In this document: in pieces, positions 26,607 to 34,159 of the stretch
How positions within the stretch are numbered: position 1 is the first letter of the stretch
Layout of the letters: each line of letters begins with the position of its first letter
Assembly (NCBI RefSeq): GCF_900111685.1
Contig: NZ_FOHX01000025.1
Coordinates: 62,001 to 126,000 of the forward strand
DNA from: Nonomuraea wenchangensis
GTDB lineage: Bacteria; Actinomycetota; Actinomycetes; Streptosporangiales; Streptosporangiaceae
Reading direction: 5' to 3'
DNA length: 64,000 nucleotides
The notes under the pieces: model-generated
The model's input: the letters and a program-made list of their open reading frames with translations, nothing else
Databases searched by the model: none
What the model was told of the DNA's origin: nothing
Position numbers and translations under genes: made by a program

Positions 26607-27284
26607 GTGAGCGATCGGGTCATGGAGGTGCTGCGGCGGCTGCGGGCCGGGCGGGAGGCGTTCGCGCCGGGCCCGGCGCTGCCCGTCGTGGACCAGGTCG
26701 TGGCGACGGTCCTGTCCCAGGCGACCTCGGACGTCAACTCCGGCCGTGCCTTCGCCCGGCTCAAGGGCAGGTTCCCCTCGTGGGAGCAGGTGGCGGACGC
26801 GCCGCCGGAGGAGATCGCCGACGCCATCCGCTGCGGCGGCATCGCCGAGCGCAAGGCCCGCCGCATCCAGGAGATCCTGGCGGCGATCGAGGACCGCGAG
26901 GGCGCGATCACCCTGGACCGGCTGGACGGGCTCGACGACGAGGCGGCGGAGAAGTACCTGACCTCGCTGCCGGGCGTCGGCCCGAAGACCGCGGCCTGCG
27001 TGCTGATGTTCTCCATGGGGCGGGCGGCGTTCCCCGTGGACACGCACGTGCACCGCGTGACCACCCGGCTCGGCTGGATCCCGCCGGGCACCTCCGCCAC
27101 GGAGGCGCACCGGCTCCTGCGGCCCATGGTGCCGCCGGAGGTCCGGCACGAGCTGCACCTCGCGCTGATCAGGCACGGGCGGACGGTCTGTCAGGCACGC
27201 CGGCCCCGGTGCGAGGAGTGCGTGCTGCGCGAGGTGTGCGCGTACGGCCAGAGCACGCTCAGTCGAAGAAGCGCGCCACGTTAA
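26607..27284 (+). CDS. endonuclease III family DNA glycosylase
   Basis: 225 residues from GTG 26607, with AGGAGG upstream. HhH-GPD fold: helix-hairpin-helix SLPGVGPKTAACVLMFSMG carrying the lysine nucleophile, then FPVDTHVHRVTTRLGW with the catalytic aspartate. The C-terminal iron-sulfur loop is complete: cysteines in CQARRPRCEECVLREVC give C-x6-C-x2-C-x5-C. The gene therefore encodes a plausible active glycosylase/AP lyase for oxidised pyrimidines. It is shorter and more divergent than housekeeping Nth and may be a second paralogue, so nth is not assigned. Confidence 0.9.
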   Translation: MSDRVMEVLRRLRAGREAFAPGPALPVVDQVVATVLSQATSDVNSGRAFARLKGRFPSWEQVADAPPEEIADAIRCGGIAERKARRIQEILAAIEDREGAITLDRLDGLDDEAAEKYLTSLPGVGPKTAACVLMFSMGRAAFPVDTHVHRVTTRLGWIPPGTSATEAHRLLRPMVPPEVRHELHLALIRHGRTVCQARRPRCEECVLREVCAYGQSTLSRRSAPR

Positions 27285-27297
27285 GCGGGGGAAAGGG

Positions 27298-27370
27298 TGG
27301 AGCTATGGGGATTCGAACCCCAGACCTCCTCCATGCCATGGAGGCGCGCTACCAACTGCGCTATAGCCCC
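27298..27370 (-). tRNA. tRNA-Ala (anticodon GGC), second copy
   Basis: Identical over all 73 nt to the gene at 1941-2013, including anticodon GGC, G3:U70 and absence of an encoded CCA. A TACACT -10-like hexamer (27388-27383) lies 12 nt upstream, as for the first copy. It begins 52 nt from the 3' end of an alanyl-tRNA editing gene on the same strand. Confidence 0.97.
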
Positions 27371-27422
27371 TTGCGATCACCAAGTGTATAGGACTTCCGG
27401 AGCGCCCGCGCCCCGGAAAGTC

Positions 27423-28247
27423 TCAGCCGCAGGTGGTGTGCATGGTCAGGGTGGCCTCGTCGAGCGTGAGCGCGACCTGGACCAGGCCCAGCTCGCCGGT
27501 GCGGGCGACGTGGGTGCCGCCGCACGGGATGGCCGCCTCGCCCTCGGGCAGCTCGCAGCGCCAGGTGCGGCGGGCGGTCAGCTCGGGGCCGGGGACGTCG
27601 ATCCGGACGGGGGCGTCGGCGGCGACCCAGGTCTTGAGCCGCTCGTTCACCTCGCCGGCGACCTCATCGGGGTCGAGCCCTTCGGCGGAGAAGCCCTTCT
27701 TCCGCAGCGACTTGCCGAGGCGGTAGACGTCGACGCTGCCGCGCTCGACGATGCGGGACGAGGTGATCGCGGCCTGGTCGAAGTCGGGGTGGCCGAGCCG
27801 GTCGAGCGGCGCCTCCTTGCGCCAGCGGCCGGCGAGTGCGGCGTTGAGCGCGAGCGCGGCGAGGTGGCAGGCGGTGTGGCCGGCCGAGAGCGCCGCGCGG
27901 TAGGAGGCGTCCACCTCCAGCTCCACCTCGGCTCCCGGAGGGGGCGGCGCCTCGCCGGTCACGTGGACGACGAGCCACCGCCAGCCCTCCTCCCCCCGCC
28001 GCGCCGGGATGTCCGCCCCCAGGAAGGTCTCGCCGGTCGCCGACTGGGCCCCTGTCACGCAGTCGAGTACCGGCGTCCCGCCGACCGTGCCGCGGTCGGC
28101 GGGCTGGTCGGGCCAGGTGTGGTCGAGGGGGTGGAAGGGCGTCTCGGCGACGACGAGGCCGTGCCGGTCCCCCACCGGCACGACCCCGACGAGCTCGGAG
28201 CGGCCCGAGATCCGGCCGCTGGGGAAGGTGACGAGAGTCGAGTTCAC
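27423..28247 (-). CDS. AlaX-type alanyl-tRNA editing protein
   Basis: 274 residues. The protein combines an AlaRS-like beta-barrel N-terminal part (FHPLDHTWPDQPADRGTVGG) with the threonyl/alanyl-tRNA synthetase second additional domain. Zinc/editing ligands are visible as SAGHTACHLAALAL (H-x3-H) and IPCGGTHVARTGEL (C-x3-H). Free-standing AlaX proteins hydrolyse Ser or Gly mischarged on tRNA-Ala. GTG 28247 lies 7 bp after the MFS stop, so it may be the second gene of that unit. A tRNA-Ala gene follows downstream on the same strand. Which mischarged amino acid is removed cannot be told. Confidence 0.87.
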   Translation of the reverse strand: MNSTLVTFPSGRISGRSELVGVVPVGDRHGLVVAETPFHPLDHTWPDQPADRGTVGGTPVLDCVTGAQSATGETFLGADIPARRGEEGWRWLVVHVTGEAPPPPGAEVELEVDASYRAALSAGHTACHLAALALNAALAGRWRKEAPLDRLGHPDFDQAAITSSRIVERGSVDVYRLGKSLRKKGFSAEGLDPDEVAGEVNERLKTWVAADAPVRIDVPGPELTARRTWRCELPEGEAAIPCGGTHVARTGELGLVQVALTLDEATLTMHTTCG

Positions 28248-28254
28248 CCGTCCA

Positions 28255-29466
28255 TCATCCCAGCGCCCGCTCGTCCTCCAGGTGCCGCTCGCGGCCGGCG
28301 TACAGGCCGGAGGCGAGCTGGACGGCCAGCACCACGAAGATCAGCGTGTACGGCAGCGCCCAGCCCCCTGACGCCTCCCGCAGCACGCCGACCAGCAGCG
28401 GTCCGCCGCCGGCGATGAGGTAGCCGGCGCTCTGCCCGAAGGCCGACAGCGCGGCGGTCACCTCCGGCGTACGGGTGCGCAGCCCCAGCATCACCAGCGC
28501 CAGCGGGAACGACCCCATGCCGACGGCGATCAGCGTCACCCAGAGCGGCGCCCACGAGACCGGCCCCGCCCAGAGCCCGCCGAAGCCGGCCACGTAGAAG
28601 ACGACGAGCCCGACCACCACCGGCCGCTGGTCGCGGAACCGCGCGGCGATCATGGGCACGGCGACCGAGACCGGGATGTTCAGCGCGGTGAACACGCCGA
28701 GGAGCAGCCCGGCCTGGGAGGTGCTGTAGCCGGCGTCGGTGAGGATGGTGGCGAGCCAGCCGAACATGATGTACGCGATCATCGACTGGGTGCCGAAGTA
28801 GATCGCGATCATCCAGGCCAGCCGGCTGCCCAGCATCCGCCGGATCCCGGTCTCCCTGCCTGCCGTGTCCCGCTCCGGCTCACTGCGCAGCAGCGCAAGC
28901 CACGGAATGGCGGCCACGGCGGCCAGGGCGGCCCACACGCCGAGCGCGACGTGCCAGTTCCCCGACGCGCGCTCGATCGGCACGGTCGCGGCGGCGGCCA
29001 GCATCGTGCCAGCCGCCAGGGCCGTGGTGTAGACGGTGGTCATGATCCCGGTGCGCGCCGGGAAGTGCCGCTTGATCAGCGTCGGGATCAGCACGTTGCC
29101 CACGGCGCCGCCGGACAGCGCGACGGCGCTGCTCAGCAGGAACACGGGGGCCGAGCCGACCAGCGACCTGACCAGCATCCCCACGCCCAGCGTGACGAGT
29201 GCCAGCAGGAGCAGCCGGTGCTCGCCGACCCGCCGGGCGAGCGACGGGGTGACGGCGCCGACGCCGGCGAAGGCCAGCACCGGGAGGGTGGTGAGCAGGC
29301 CGGTGCCGACGCTCGTCATGCCGAGCGCCCCGGCGAGCTGGTCGAGGAGCGGGCCTACGCTGGTGACGGCGGTCCGCAGGTTGAGTGCGGCGAGGACGAT
29401 CCCCAGCACGAGGAGCCAGGCGAGGGGGGTGGTCCTGCCTCTTGGCTCTGACGCCAGAACGCTCAT
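28255..29466 (-). CDS. MFS transporter, CynX/NimT (cyanate permease) family
   Basis: 403 residues from ATG 29466 and about twelve membrane helices. Family features are LAALNLRTAVTSVGPLLDQL in helix 1, GGAVGNVLIPTLIKRHFPAR between helices 4 and 5, and the central SRLAWMIAIYFGTQSMIAYIMFGW. CynX/NimT members carry cyanate, nitroimidazoles or related small anions; the substrate here is unknown and no cyanase gene is nearby. The N-terminal extension to 29484 lacks a good ribosome binding site. Probably co-transcribed with the AlaX gene 7 bp downstream. Confidence 0.87.
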   Translation of the reverse strand: MSVLASEPRGRTTPLAWLLVLGIVLAALNLRTAVTSVGPLLDQLAGALGMTSVGTGLLTTLPVLAFAGVGAVTPSLARRVGEHRLLLLALVTLGVGMLVRSLVGSAPVFLLSSAVALSGGAVGNVLIPTLIKRHFPARTGIMTTVYTTALAAGTMLAAAATVPIERASGNWHVALGVWAALAAVAAIPWLALLRSEPERDTAGRETGIRRMLGSRLAWMIAIYFGTQSMIAYIMFGWLATILTDAGYSTSQAGLLLGVFTALNIPVSVAVPMIAARFRDQRPVVVGLVVFYVAGFGGLWAGPVSWAPLWVTLIAVGMGSFPLALVMLGLRTRTPEVTAALSAFGQSAGYLIAGGGPLLVGVLREASGGWALPYTLIFVVLAVQLASGLYAGRERHLEDERALG

Positions 29467-29570
29467 GCCGGGAAAATCCTCCACTCATCAAGTCATGGGA
29501 CGAATCACCACCTTAACAGGACCGAAATGTGCCTTATTCCCCCGTGCTACTGACCCCCGGACAGACGACA

Positions 29571-29593
29571 GCGGCCGCCACATGGGCGGCCGC
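29571..29593 (-). terminator. 9-bp GC stem-loop downstream of the SRPBCC gene
   Basis: GCGGCCGCC (29571-29579) pairs with GGCGGCCGC (29585-29593) around ACATG, 20 nt past the stop at 29613 on the minus strand. It separates this gene from the MFS gene. Confidence 0.55.
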
Positions 29594-29612
29594 CGTTCGG
29601 GTCGGGGGTGTC

Positions 29613-30254
29613 TTACAGGACCGGTCGGGGACCCTGCGGGGGCTCGTCACGCGGAGGGAAGGCGCCAGGGGCCGGCAGCGTCGTGTCGCCGCCCGGCATG
29701 GACGGGTCGGTGCCGCCGATCGTGCCGGGCGGCACCTGCTGCGCGCCGCCGTACGTGGAGCCCTGCTCGTGCGTACGCGGCGCGGCGCCGTCGTGCTGGT
29801 GCGGGCCGGGCACGTCGCCGCGCCAGCCGCCCGTCTCCGAGCCACGCGACTCGATGAACTGCTTGAACCGCTTGAGGTCGCCGTTGACCCGCATGCGGAC
29901 CAGCTGCAGCCAGTCGCCGGCGGTCTCGACGAAGCCCTCGGGGTCGTACTCCATCTGGAGCGTGACCCGCGTGTGGCCGTCGTCGATGCGGTGGAAGGTC
30001 ACGACGCCCGCCTGGTTCGGCTTGTCGACGCTGCGCCAGGCGACCCGCTCGTCCGGGTGCTGCTCGGTGATGTCGGCGTCGAACTCGCGCCGGACCCCGG
30101 CGATCTCCGCCACCCAGTGCGTACGGGTGTCGGTCACCTGTTTGACCGACTCCACCCCTTCCATGAACTCGGGGAAGCTCTCGAACTGCGTCCATTGGTT
30201 GTAGGCCACCCGGATGGGGACCTCGACGTCTACGGAGTGCTCGATCGTGCTCAT
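29613..30254 (-). CDS. SRPBCC family protein (polyketide cyclase/dehydrase-like)
   Basis: 213 residues. The first 150 form a START/SRPBCC helix-grip fold: MSTIEHSVDVEVPIRVAYNQ, WTQFESFPEFMEGVESVKQV, ITEQHPDERVAWRS, GVVTFHRIDDGHTRVTLQMEYDPEG. The C-terminal 65 residues are disordered and rich in Gly, Pro, Asp and Thr. Such proteins bind small hydrophobic ligands and are often stress-induced in actinobacteria; the ligand is unknown. ATG 30254 is chosen as the conserved N-terminus; GTG 30266 adds four residues. Confidence 0.87.
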   Translation of the reverse strand: MSTIEHSVDVEVPIRVAYNQWTQFESFPEFMEGVESVKQVTDTRTHWVAEIAGVRREFDADITEQHPDERVAWRSVDKPNQAGVVTFHRIDDGHTRVTLQMEYDPEGFVETAGDWLQLVRMRVNGDLKRFKQFIESRGSETGGWRGDVPGPHQHDGAAPRTHEQGSTYGGAQQVPPGTIGGTDPSMPGGDTTLPAPGAFPPRDEPPQGPRPVL

Positions 30255-30293
30255 GGGTTCAGCCACTTCCCGGCCGGGCCGGACGTTAACGCC

Positions 30294-30671
30294 TCAACGC
30301 CTTTGCCGGCGCAGCCAGTAGAGCCCGGCGAGCGGCAGCACGAGCGGGATGAAGAGATAACCCTTGCCGTAGACGGACCACACGGTCTCGTCGGGGAAGG
30401 CCGCCGGGTCGAGGACGCTGGCCGTGCCGATGATCAGCACGCCGGCCAGCTCGACCAGGAGCGCGGCCAGCGCGAGCCGCCGCGCGCCGCGCCAGAGCGC
30501 GACCGTGAGCAGGACGTAGACGGCCGCCGCGAACGCCGACAGGCTGTAGGCGAGCGGCGCCTCCCCGAACCTGGTGGCGATCTGCACCGCCGCCCGCGCG
30601 CCCGCGGCCAGCGAGAACAGCCCGTAGACGGCGATCAGCGCCCGCCCAGGCCCGCTGCCGATGGAGCTCAT
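30294..30671 (-). CDS. small integral membrane protein, second of a coupled pair
   Basis: 125 residues with four predicted helices (LIAVYGLFSLAAGARAAVQI, AYSLSAFAAAVYVLLTVAL, LALAALLVELAGVLIIGTAS, GYLFIPLVLPLAGLYWL). ATG 30671 overlaps the stop of the upstream membrane protein as ATGA. No family with known function recognised. The two adjacent coupled four-helix proteins could form one membrane complex. Confidence 0.72.
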   Translation of the reverse strand: MSSIGSGPGRALIAVYGLFSLAAGARAAVQIATRFGEAPLAYSLSAFAAAVYVLLTVALWRGARRLALAALLVELAGVLIIGTASVLDPAAFPDETVWSVYGKGYLFIPLVLPLAGLYWLRRQRR

Positions 30672-31030
30672 GCCACGCCCTGCCAGATCTGCCCGAGCCG
30701 GGCGTTCATGACCGCGATCGCGAACCCGGCCACGACCAGGATCGCGGTCCCCCACCGGGAGCGCTCGGCCAGCGCCAGGAACACCGCCGCGGGCGGGATC
30801 ACGACCTCGCCGATGAGGTAGCCCCACAGCGTGGCCGGCTCGGGCGACTCCGCTCCCCCGGCCAGCGCCGCGATCACGAAGCCGACCTGCACCAGCACGG
30901 CGACCTCCAGCACGCCGAAGCCGATCAGCAGGACCATGCCCATGGGCCGGTCGCGGATCGCGGTGATGAGGCTCGCCAGCATGAGCAGCAGCGCGACCGT
31001 GATGACGATCGCGGAGACGGTGGTGTTCAT
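30668..31030 (-). CDS. small integral membrane protein, first of a coupled pair
   Basis: 120 residues with about four hydrophobic segments (VSAIVITVALLLMLASLI, GMVLLIGFGVLEVAVLVQVG, LIGEVVIPPAAVFLALAE, AILVVAGFAIAVMNARL). No function recognised. It starts at ATG 31030 and is translationally coupled to the next membrane protein by ATGA overlap at 30668-30671. The TetR gene upstream ends 35 bp away on the same strand, so co-transcription is possible. Confidence 0.72.
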   Translation of the reverse strand: MNTTVSAIVITVALLLMLASLITAIRDRPMGMVLLIGFGVLEVAVLVQVGFVIAALAGGAESPEPATLWGYLIGEVVIPPAAVFLALAERSRWGTAILVVAGFAIAVMNARLGQIWQGVA

Positions 31031-31064
31031 CGGGGGTAAGGCTATCGCCCGGGGGCGGCGCCCC

Positions 31065-31751
31065 TCATCGCGGCAGCTCGCGCTCGATGCCGTCGAGCAG
31101 CCAGCGCAGGCCCCGCTCGAAGTTGTCGTCGGCGCCGGGGACGCCCCGCTCCAGCATGGGCGCCAGGTGCGGCAGCTCGCCGCCGTCCACCAGCTCCCTG
31201 ACGTACGGCTCGGCGAGGGCGGCCCGCTCGGCGTCGCTGACGCCCTCGCGCCGGGGCGCGGTGCGCTCCCGCGCCTCGCGGACCATGTAGCCGGTCATGT
31301 AGTCGGTGCAGGCGGCGAGGAAGCGCCAGGCGGCGGGCGGCTCGACGCCGAGCCGGGCGAGGACGGCGAGCTTGCGCTCGACGTGCCGCAGCGCGTTGGG
31401 CCCCGCGGGCAGGCCCTGCGCGACCAGGTCCATCCGCCAGGGGTGGCGGCGGACGAGGTCGCGTTCGCGGCGGGCGATGGCGAGCAGCGCCTCGCGCCAG
31501 TCGTCCGGGGCGGGGCCGTCGGCGCCCAGCTCGGCGGCGACCTCGTCGAGCATGAGCGCGAGCAGGTCCTCCTTGCGCTCGATGTAGGAGTAGAGCGTCA
31601 TCGCCCGCGCCCCCAGCTCGGTCGCCACCCGCCTGATGGAGACGGCGGCGAGGCCCTCGGCGTCGGCGATCGCGATGGCGGCGGCCACGATCGCCTCCCT
31701 GGTCAGAGCCGGGCGGCGGGGCGGCGCGGGACGCGACCAGACAGAGCTCAC
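31065..31751 (-). CDS. TetR/AcrR family regulator, tetracycline-repressor C-terminal type
   Basis: 228 residues from GTG 31751. HTH: LTREAIVAAAIAIADAEGLA, AVSIRRVATELGARAMTLYS, YIERKEDLLALMLDEVAAEL; the MTLYSYIERKEDLL form and the C-terminal domain are those of the TetR_C group. It diverges from a DHA2 MFS pump gene 55 bp away. Three 12-bp repeats in that gap and over the pump's start are its likely operators, so it probably represses the pump and itself. Inducer unknown. Confidence 0.9.
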   Translation of the reverse strand: MSSVWSRPAPPRRPALTREAIVAAAIAIADAEGLAAVSIRRVATELGARAMTLYSYIERKEDLLALMLDEVAAELGADGPAPDDWREALLAIARRERDLVRRHPWRMDLVAQGLPAGPNALRHVERKLAVLARLGVEPPAAWRFLAACTDYMTGYMVREARERTAPRREGVSDAERAALAEPYVRELVDGGELPHLAPMLERGVPGADDNFERGLRWLLDGIERELPR

Positions 31752-31772
31752 AACCCCGATCCTAAGCCAGGC

Positions 31773-31822
31773 GATACGCTGTACGAGTGATGATACGTTG
31801 TACGCCATGCGATACAGCGTAC
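31773..31822. promoter_or_regulatory. three 12-bp operator repeats at 19-bp period between TetR and MFS genes
   Basis: GATACGCTGTAC (31773-31784), GATACGTTGTAC (31792-31803) and GATACAGCGTAC (31811-31822). Starts are exactly 19 bp apart. Each is a near-palindrome (GTAC opposite GATAC). The third lies inside the first codons of the MFS gene (ATG 31807) and the first is 22 bp upstream of the TetR start. Confidence 0.72.
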
Positions 31823-33171
31823 GAACCCCCTTCGTGACGACCGCCCTGGTGGTCTTCCTGGGCGGCGTCATGACGATGCTGGACTCGACGGTGGTCAACG
31901 TGGCGCTCACCACGCTCGCCCACGACTTCCGCACCACCCCCGCCACCATGCAGCAGGCGGTCACCGGCTACCTGCTGGCCATGTCGATGACCGTCCCGGT
32001 GACCGGCTGGGCCGTCGGCCGCTTCGGCTCGCGGCGCGTCTGGCTGGTCTCGCTCGTGCTGTTCGCCGGCGGCTCCGCGCTCTGCGCCGCGGCCTGGTCG
32101 GCCGGCAGCCTGGTCGCCTTCCGCGCCGTCCAGGGGCTCGGCGGCGGCCTGCTCATGCCCGTGGGCCAGGCGATGCTGGCGCAGGCGGCCGGCAAGGAGC
32201 GCATGGGCCGCGCCATGGCGCTGATCACGGTGCCGTCCATGCTGGCGCCGGTGCTCGGGCCGCCGCTCGGCGGCCTCGTCGTCGAAGGGCCCGGCTGGCG
32301 GTGGCTGTTCCTGGTCAACCTGCCGATCAGCGCGGTGGCGCTGATCGCGGCGGCGCTGCTGCTGCCGCGCGAGCCGGATCCGGCCGCCGCGCCCCGGCAG
32401 CCGCTCGACGTGCTCGGCCTGGCGCTGCTCTCCCCCGGGCTGGCCGCGCTGATCCACGGCCTGTCGGAGGTCGGCGGCGGAGCCTCGTTCGCGCATCCCG
32501 CGCTGTGGATCGGGCTCGCGCTGGTCGCGGCGTTCACGGTGCGGGCGCTGCGGGTGCCGGGCGCGCTGGTGGACCTGCGGCTGCTCGGCGACCGTACGTT
32601 CGCCGCCGCGGTGGTGGCGCTCGCCTGCTACTCGGCGGCGATGCTCGGCTTCACCGTGCTCGTGCCGCTGCACAGCCAGCTCGCCGGGGGCGGCGGCCCG
32701 CTGGAGGCCGGGCTGCTGCTGGCCCCCCTCGGGATCGGGGCGGCGCTCACGCTGCCGATCGCGGGCAGGCTCACCGACAGCCGGGGCGCGCGCGGCGTCG
32801 CGGCGACCGGCGTGGCCGCCGTGGTGGCGGGGATCGCGGCGTTCGCGGCGTTCCCCGGGCCGGTGCCCATCCTCGTGGCCGGGCTGGGGCACGGGCTGGT
32901 GTCGACGTCGGTGGTCGCGGCGGCGTACGCCACGCTGGAGCGCGCCGCCATCCCGGCGGCGACCACGCTCAGCACGATCGCGCTCCGCCTCGCCTCCTCC
33001 TTCGGCGTCGCGGTGCTCGCGGTGCTGCTGCAACTGCTCACCGCGGCGGGCGCGGCCCGGCCCTTCGCCTACGCCTTCGGCTGCGCCGCCGCGCTGGCCG
33101 CGCTCTCGCTGGTGCCGATCGTGCTCATAGGATCGAAGACGTGGAGAAGATCCTCGTCAGCGCCTGCCTGA
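31807..33171 (+). CDS. DHA2 family MFS multidrug transporter
   Basis: 454 residues, about fourteen helices (EmrB/QacA type). Motifs: helix 1 MTMLDSTVVNVALTTLAHDF, WAVGRFGSRRVW (motif A), AFRAVQGLGGGLLMPVGQAM, and VLGPPLGGLVVEGPGWRWLF-type motif C. It would export hydrophobic compounds with proton antiport. ATG 31807 is the first reasonable start; it has no ribosome binding site and lies within a TetR operator repeat, so the mRNA may be leaderless or start nearby. The next gene (DUF523) begins 31 bp before its stop. Confidence 0.9.
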   Translation: MRYSVRTPFVTTALVVFLGGVMTMLDSTVVNVALTTLAHDFRTTPATMQQAVTGYLLAMSMTVPVTGWAVGRFGSRRVWLVSLVLFAGGSALCAAAWSAGSLVAFRAVQGLGGGLLMPVGQAMLAQAAGKERMGRAMALITVPSMLAPVLGPPLGGLVVEGPGWRWLFLVNLPISAVALIAAALLLPREPDPAAAPRQPLDVLGLALLSPGLAALIHGLSEVGGGASFAHPALWIGLALVAAFTVRALRVPGALVDLRLLGDRTFAAAVVALACYSAAMLGFTVLVPLHSQLAGGGGPLEAGLLLAPLGIGAALTLPIAGRLTDSRGARGVAATGVAAVVAGIAAFAAFPGPVPILVAGLGHGLVSTSVVAAAYATLERAAIPAATTLSTIALRLASSFGVAVLAVLLQLLTAAGAARPFAYAFGCAAALAALSLVPIVLIGSKTWRRSSSAPA

Positions 33172-33635
33172 TGGGCCGCAAGGTCCGCTACGACGGCGGT
33201 GCCAAGACCAGCTCGGCCGCGGTGCTCGCCGATTGGCGGGCGGAGGGCCGGCTGGTGTCGTTCTGTCCCGAGGTGGCGGGCGGGCTGCCGGTGCCGCGCC
33301 CGGCCGCCGAGATCGAGGGGGGCGCGGGCGGCGCCGCGGTGCTGGCGGGCACGGCCCGGGTCCTCACGTCCGGCGGCGACGACGTGACGGAGGCGTTCCT
33401 CGCGGGCGCGCGGGCGGCGCTGGAGGCGGCCCGGTCGGCGGGCGCCCGGATGGCGGTGCTCAAGGAGGGCAGCCCGTCGTGCGGCGCGCTCGCCGTCTAC
33501 GACGGCTCCTTCGCGGGCCGCAGGACGCCCGGGCAAGGGGTCACCACGGCGCTGCTGGAGCGGCACGGCATCCGCGTGTTCGGCGAGGACCGCCTCGCCG
33601 AGGCGGCCGGCTACCTGCGCACCCTGGAGACGTAG
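33141..33635 (+). CDS. DUF523 domain-containing protein
   Basis: 164 residues from GTG 33141. The single DUF523 (YbbK) domain shows ILVSACLMGRKVRYDGGAK, SFCPEVAGGLPVPRPAAEI, VLKEGSPSCGALAVYDGSF and GQGVTTALLERHGIRVF. Conserved cysteines (SACL, FCPE, PSCG) suggest metal or cluster binding, but no reaction is known. It overlaps the MFS gene by 31 bp and the convergent membrane-protein gene by 25 bp. Confidence 0.88.
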   Translation: MEKILVSACLMGRKVRYDGGAKTSSAAVLADWRAEGRLVSFCPEVAGGLPVPRPAAEIEGGAGGAAVLAGTARVLTSGGDDVTEAFLAGARAALEAARSAGARMAVLKEGSPSCGALAVYDGSFAGRRTPGQGVTTALLERHGIRVFGEDRLAEAAGYLRTLET

Positions 33636-33994
33636 AAGGCCGCGCCGAGGCCGGCGGCGAGCAGGGCCGCGACCGTGCCGTGATACGCCACGAGCAGCGT
33701 GCCCGCCTGCACCCCCGGCACGAGCGCCGTCGCGAGCACGCCGAGCAGCACGCCGCCCAGCGCGGCCGCGTGCGTGTAGATCAGCCCGTCCCACGCCCAC
33801 GGCCGGGGCCTCAGCGCGCCGTACGCGCCGACCAGCATCGCGGCGCAGCACAGTGCCTCCGTGACCACGGCGGGCGGCACCGGGGGCCGGCGCAGCGGGC
33901 CGGGACCCGCCCCGGCGTGCAGCAGCGCCGCCACCAGGAAGATCAGCGCGTACAGCAGGGAGAGCCGGCCCAGGGCCCTGCGGATCGTGTCCAT
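33611..33994 (-). CDS. hypothetical membrane protein
   Basis: 127 residues from ATG 33994, with four hydrophobic stretches (LYALIFLVAALLHAGAG, VVTEALCCAAMLVGAYGAL, LGGVLLGVLATALVPG, TVAALLAAGLGAAFYVS). Not recognised beyond that; small tetraspan proteins of this kind are frequent in actinobacteria. It converges on the DUF523 gene with a 25-bp overlap. No operon partner. Confidence 0.65.
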   Translation of the reverse strand: MDTIRRALGRLSLLYALIFLVAALLHAGAGPGPLRRPPVPPAVVTEALCCAAMLVGAYGALRPRPWAWDGLIYTHAAALGGVLLGVLATALVPGVQAGTLLVAYHGTVAALLAAGLGAAFYVSRVRR

Positions 33995-34079
33995 GGCACC
34001 ACGCTCCCACCGCGGGGCGCGGCCGGCCATCGTCCCGGAGGAGGCCGCCCGCGTACGTCCGGCGCGGTAGCCCCGCGAG

Positions 34080-34088
34080 GAAACTTTC
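34080..34088. promoter_or_regulatory. GAAACTTTC palindrome upstream of the DyP peroxidase gene
   Basis: GAAACTTTC, part of the longer partial palindrome GGAAACTTTCTCC, 72 bp upstream of the ATG at 34160. Both the sequence GAAACTTTC and its complement recur upstream of the CE1 esterase gene at 41592. Confidence 0.5.
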
Positions 34089-34159
34089 TCCGCCTCCCGG
34101 GAGTCCTAGAAGTGGGGGCTCGGAAAATTCCATTCCGAAACGGGGAAAGGGACTTGGCG

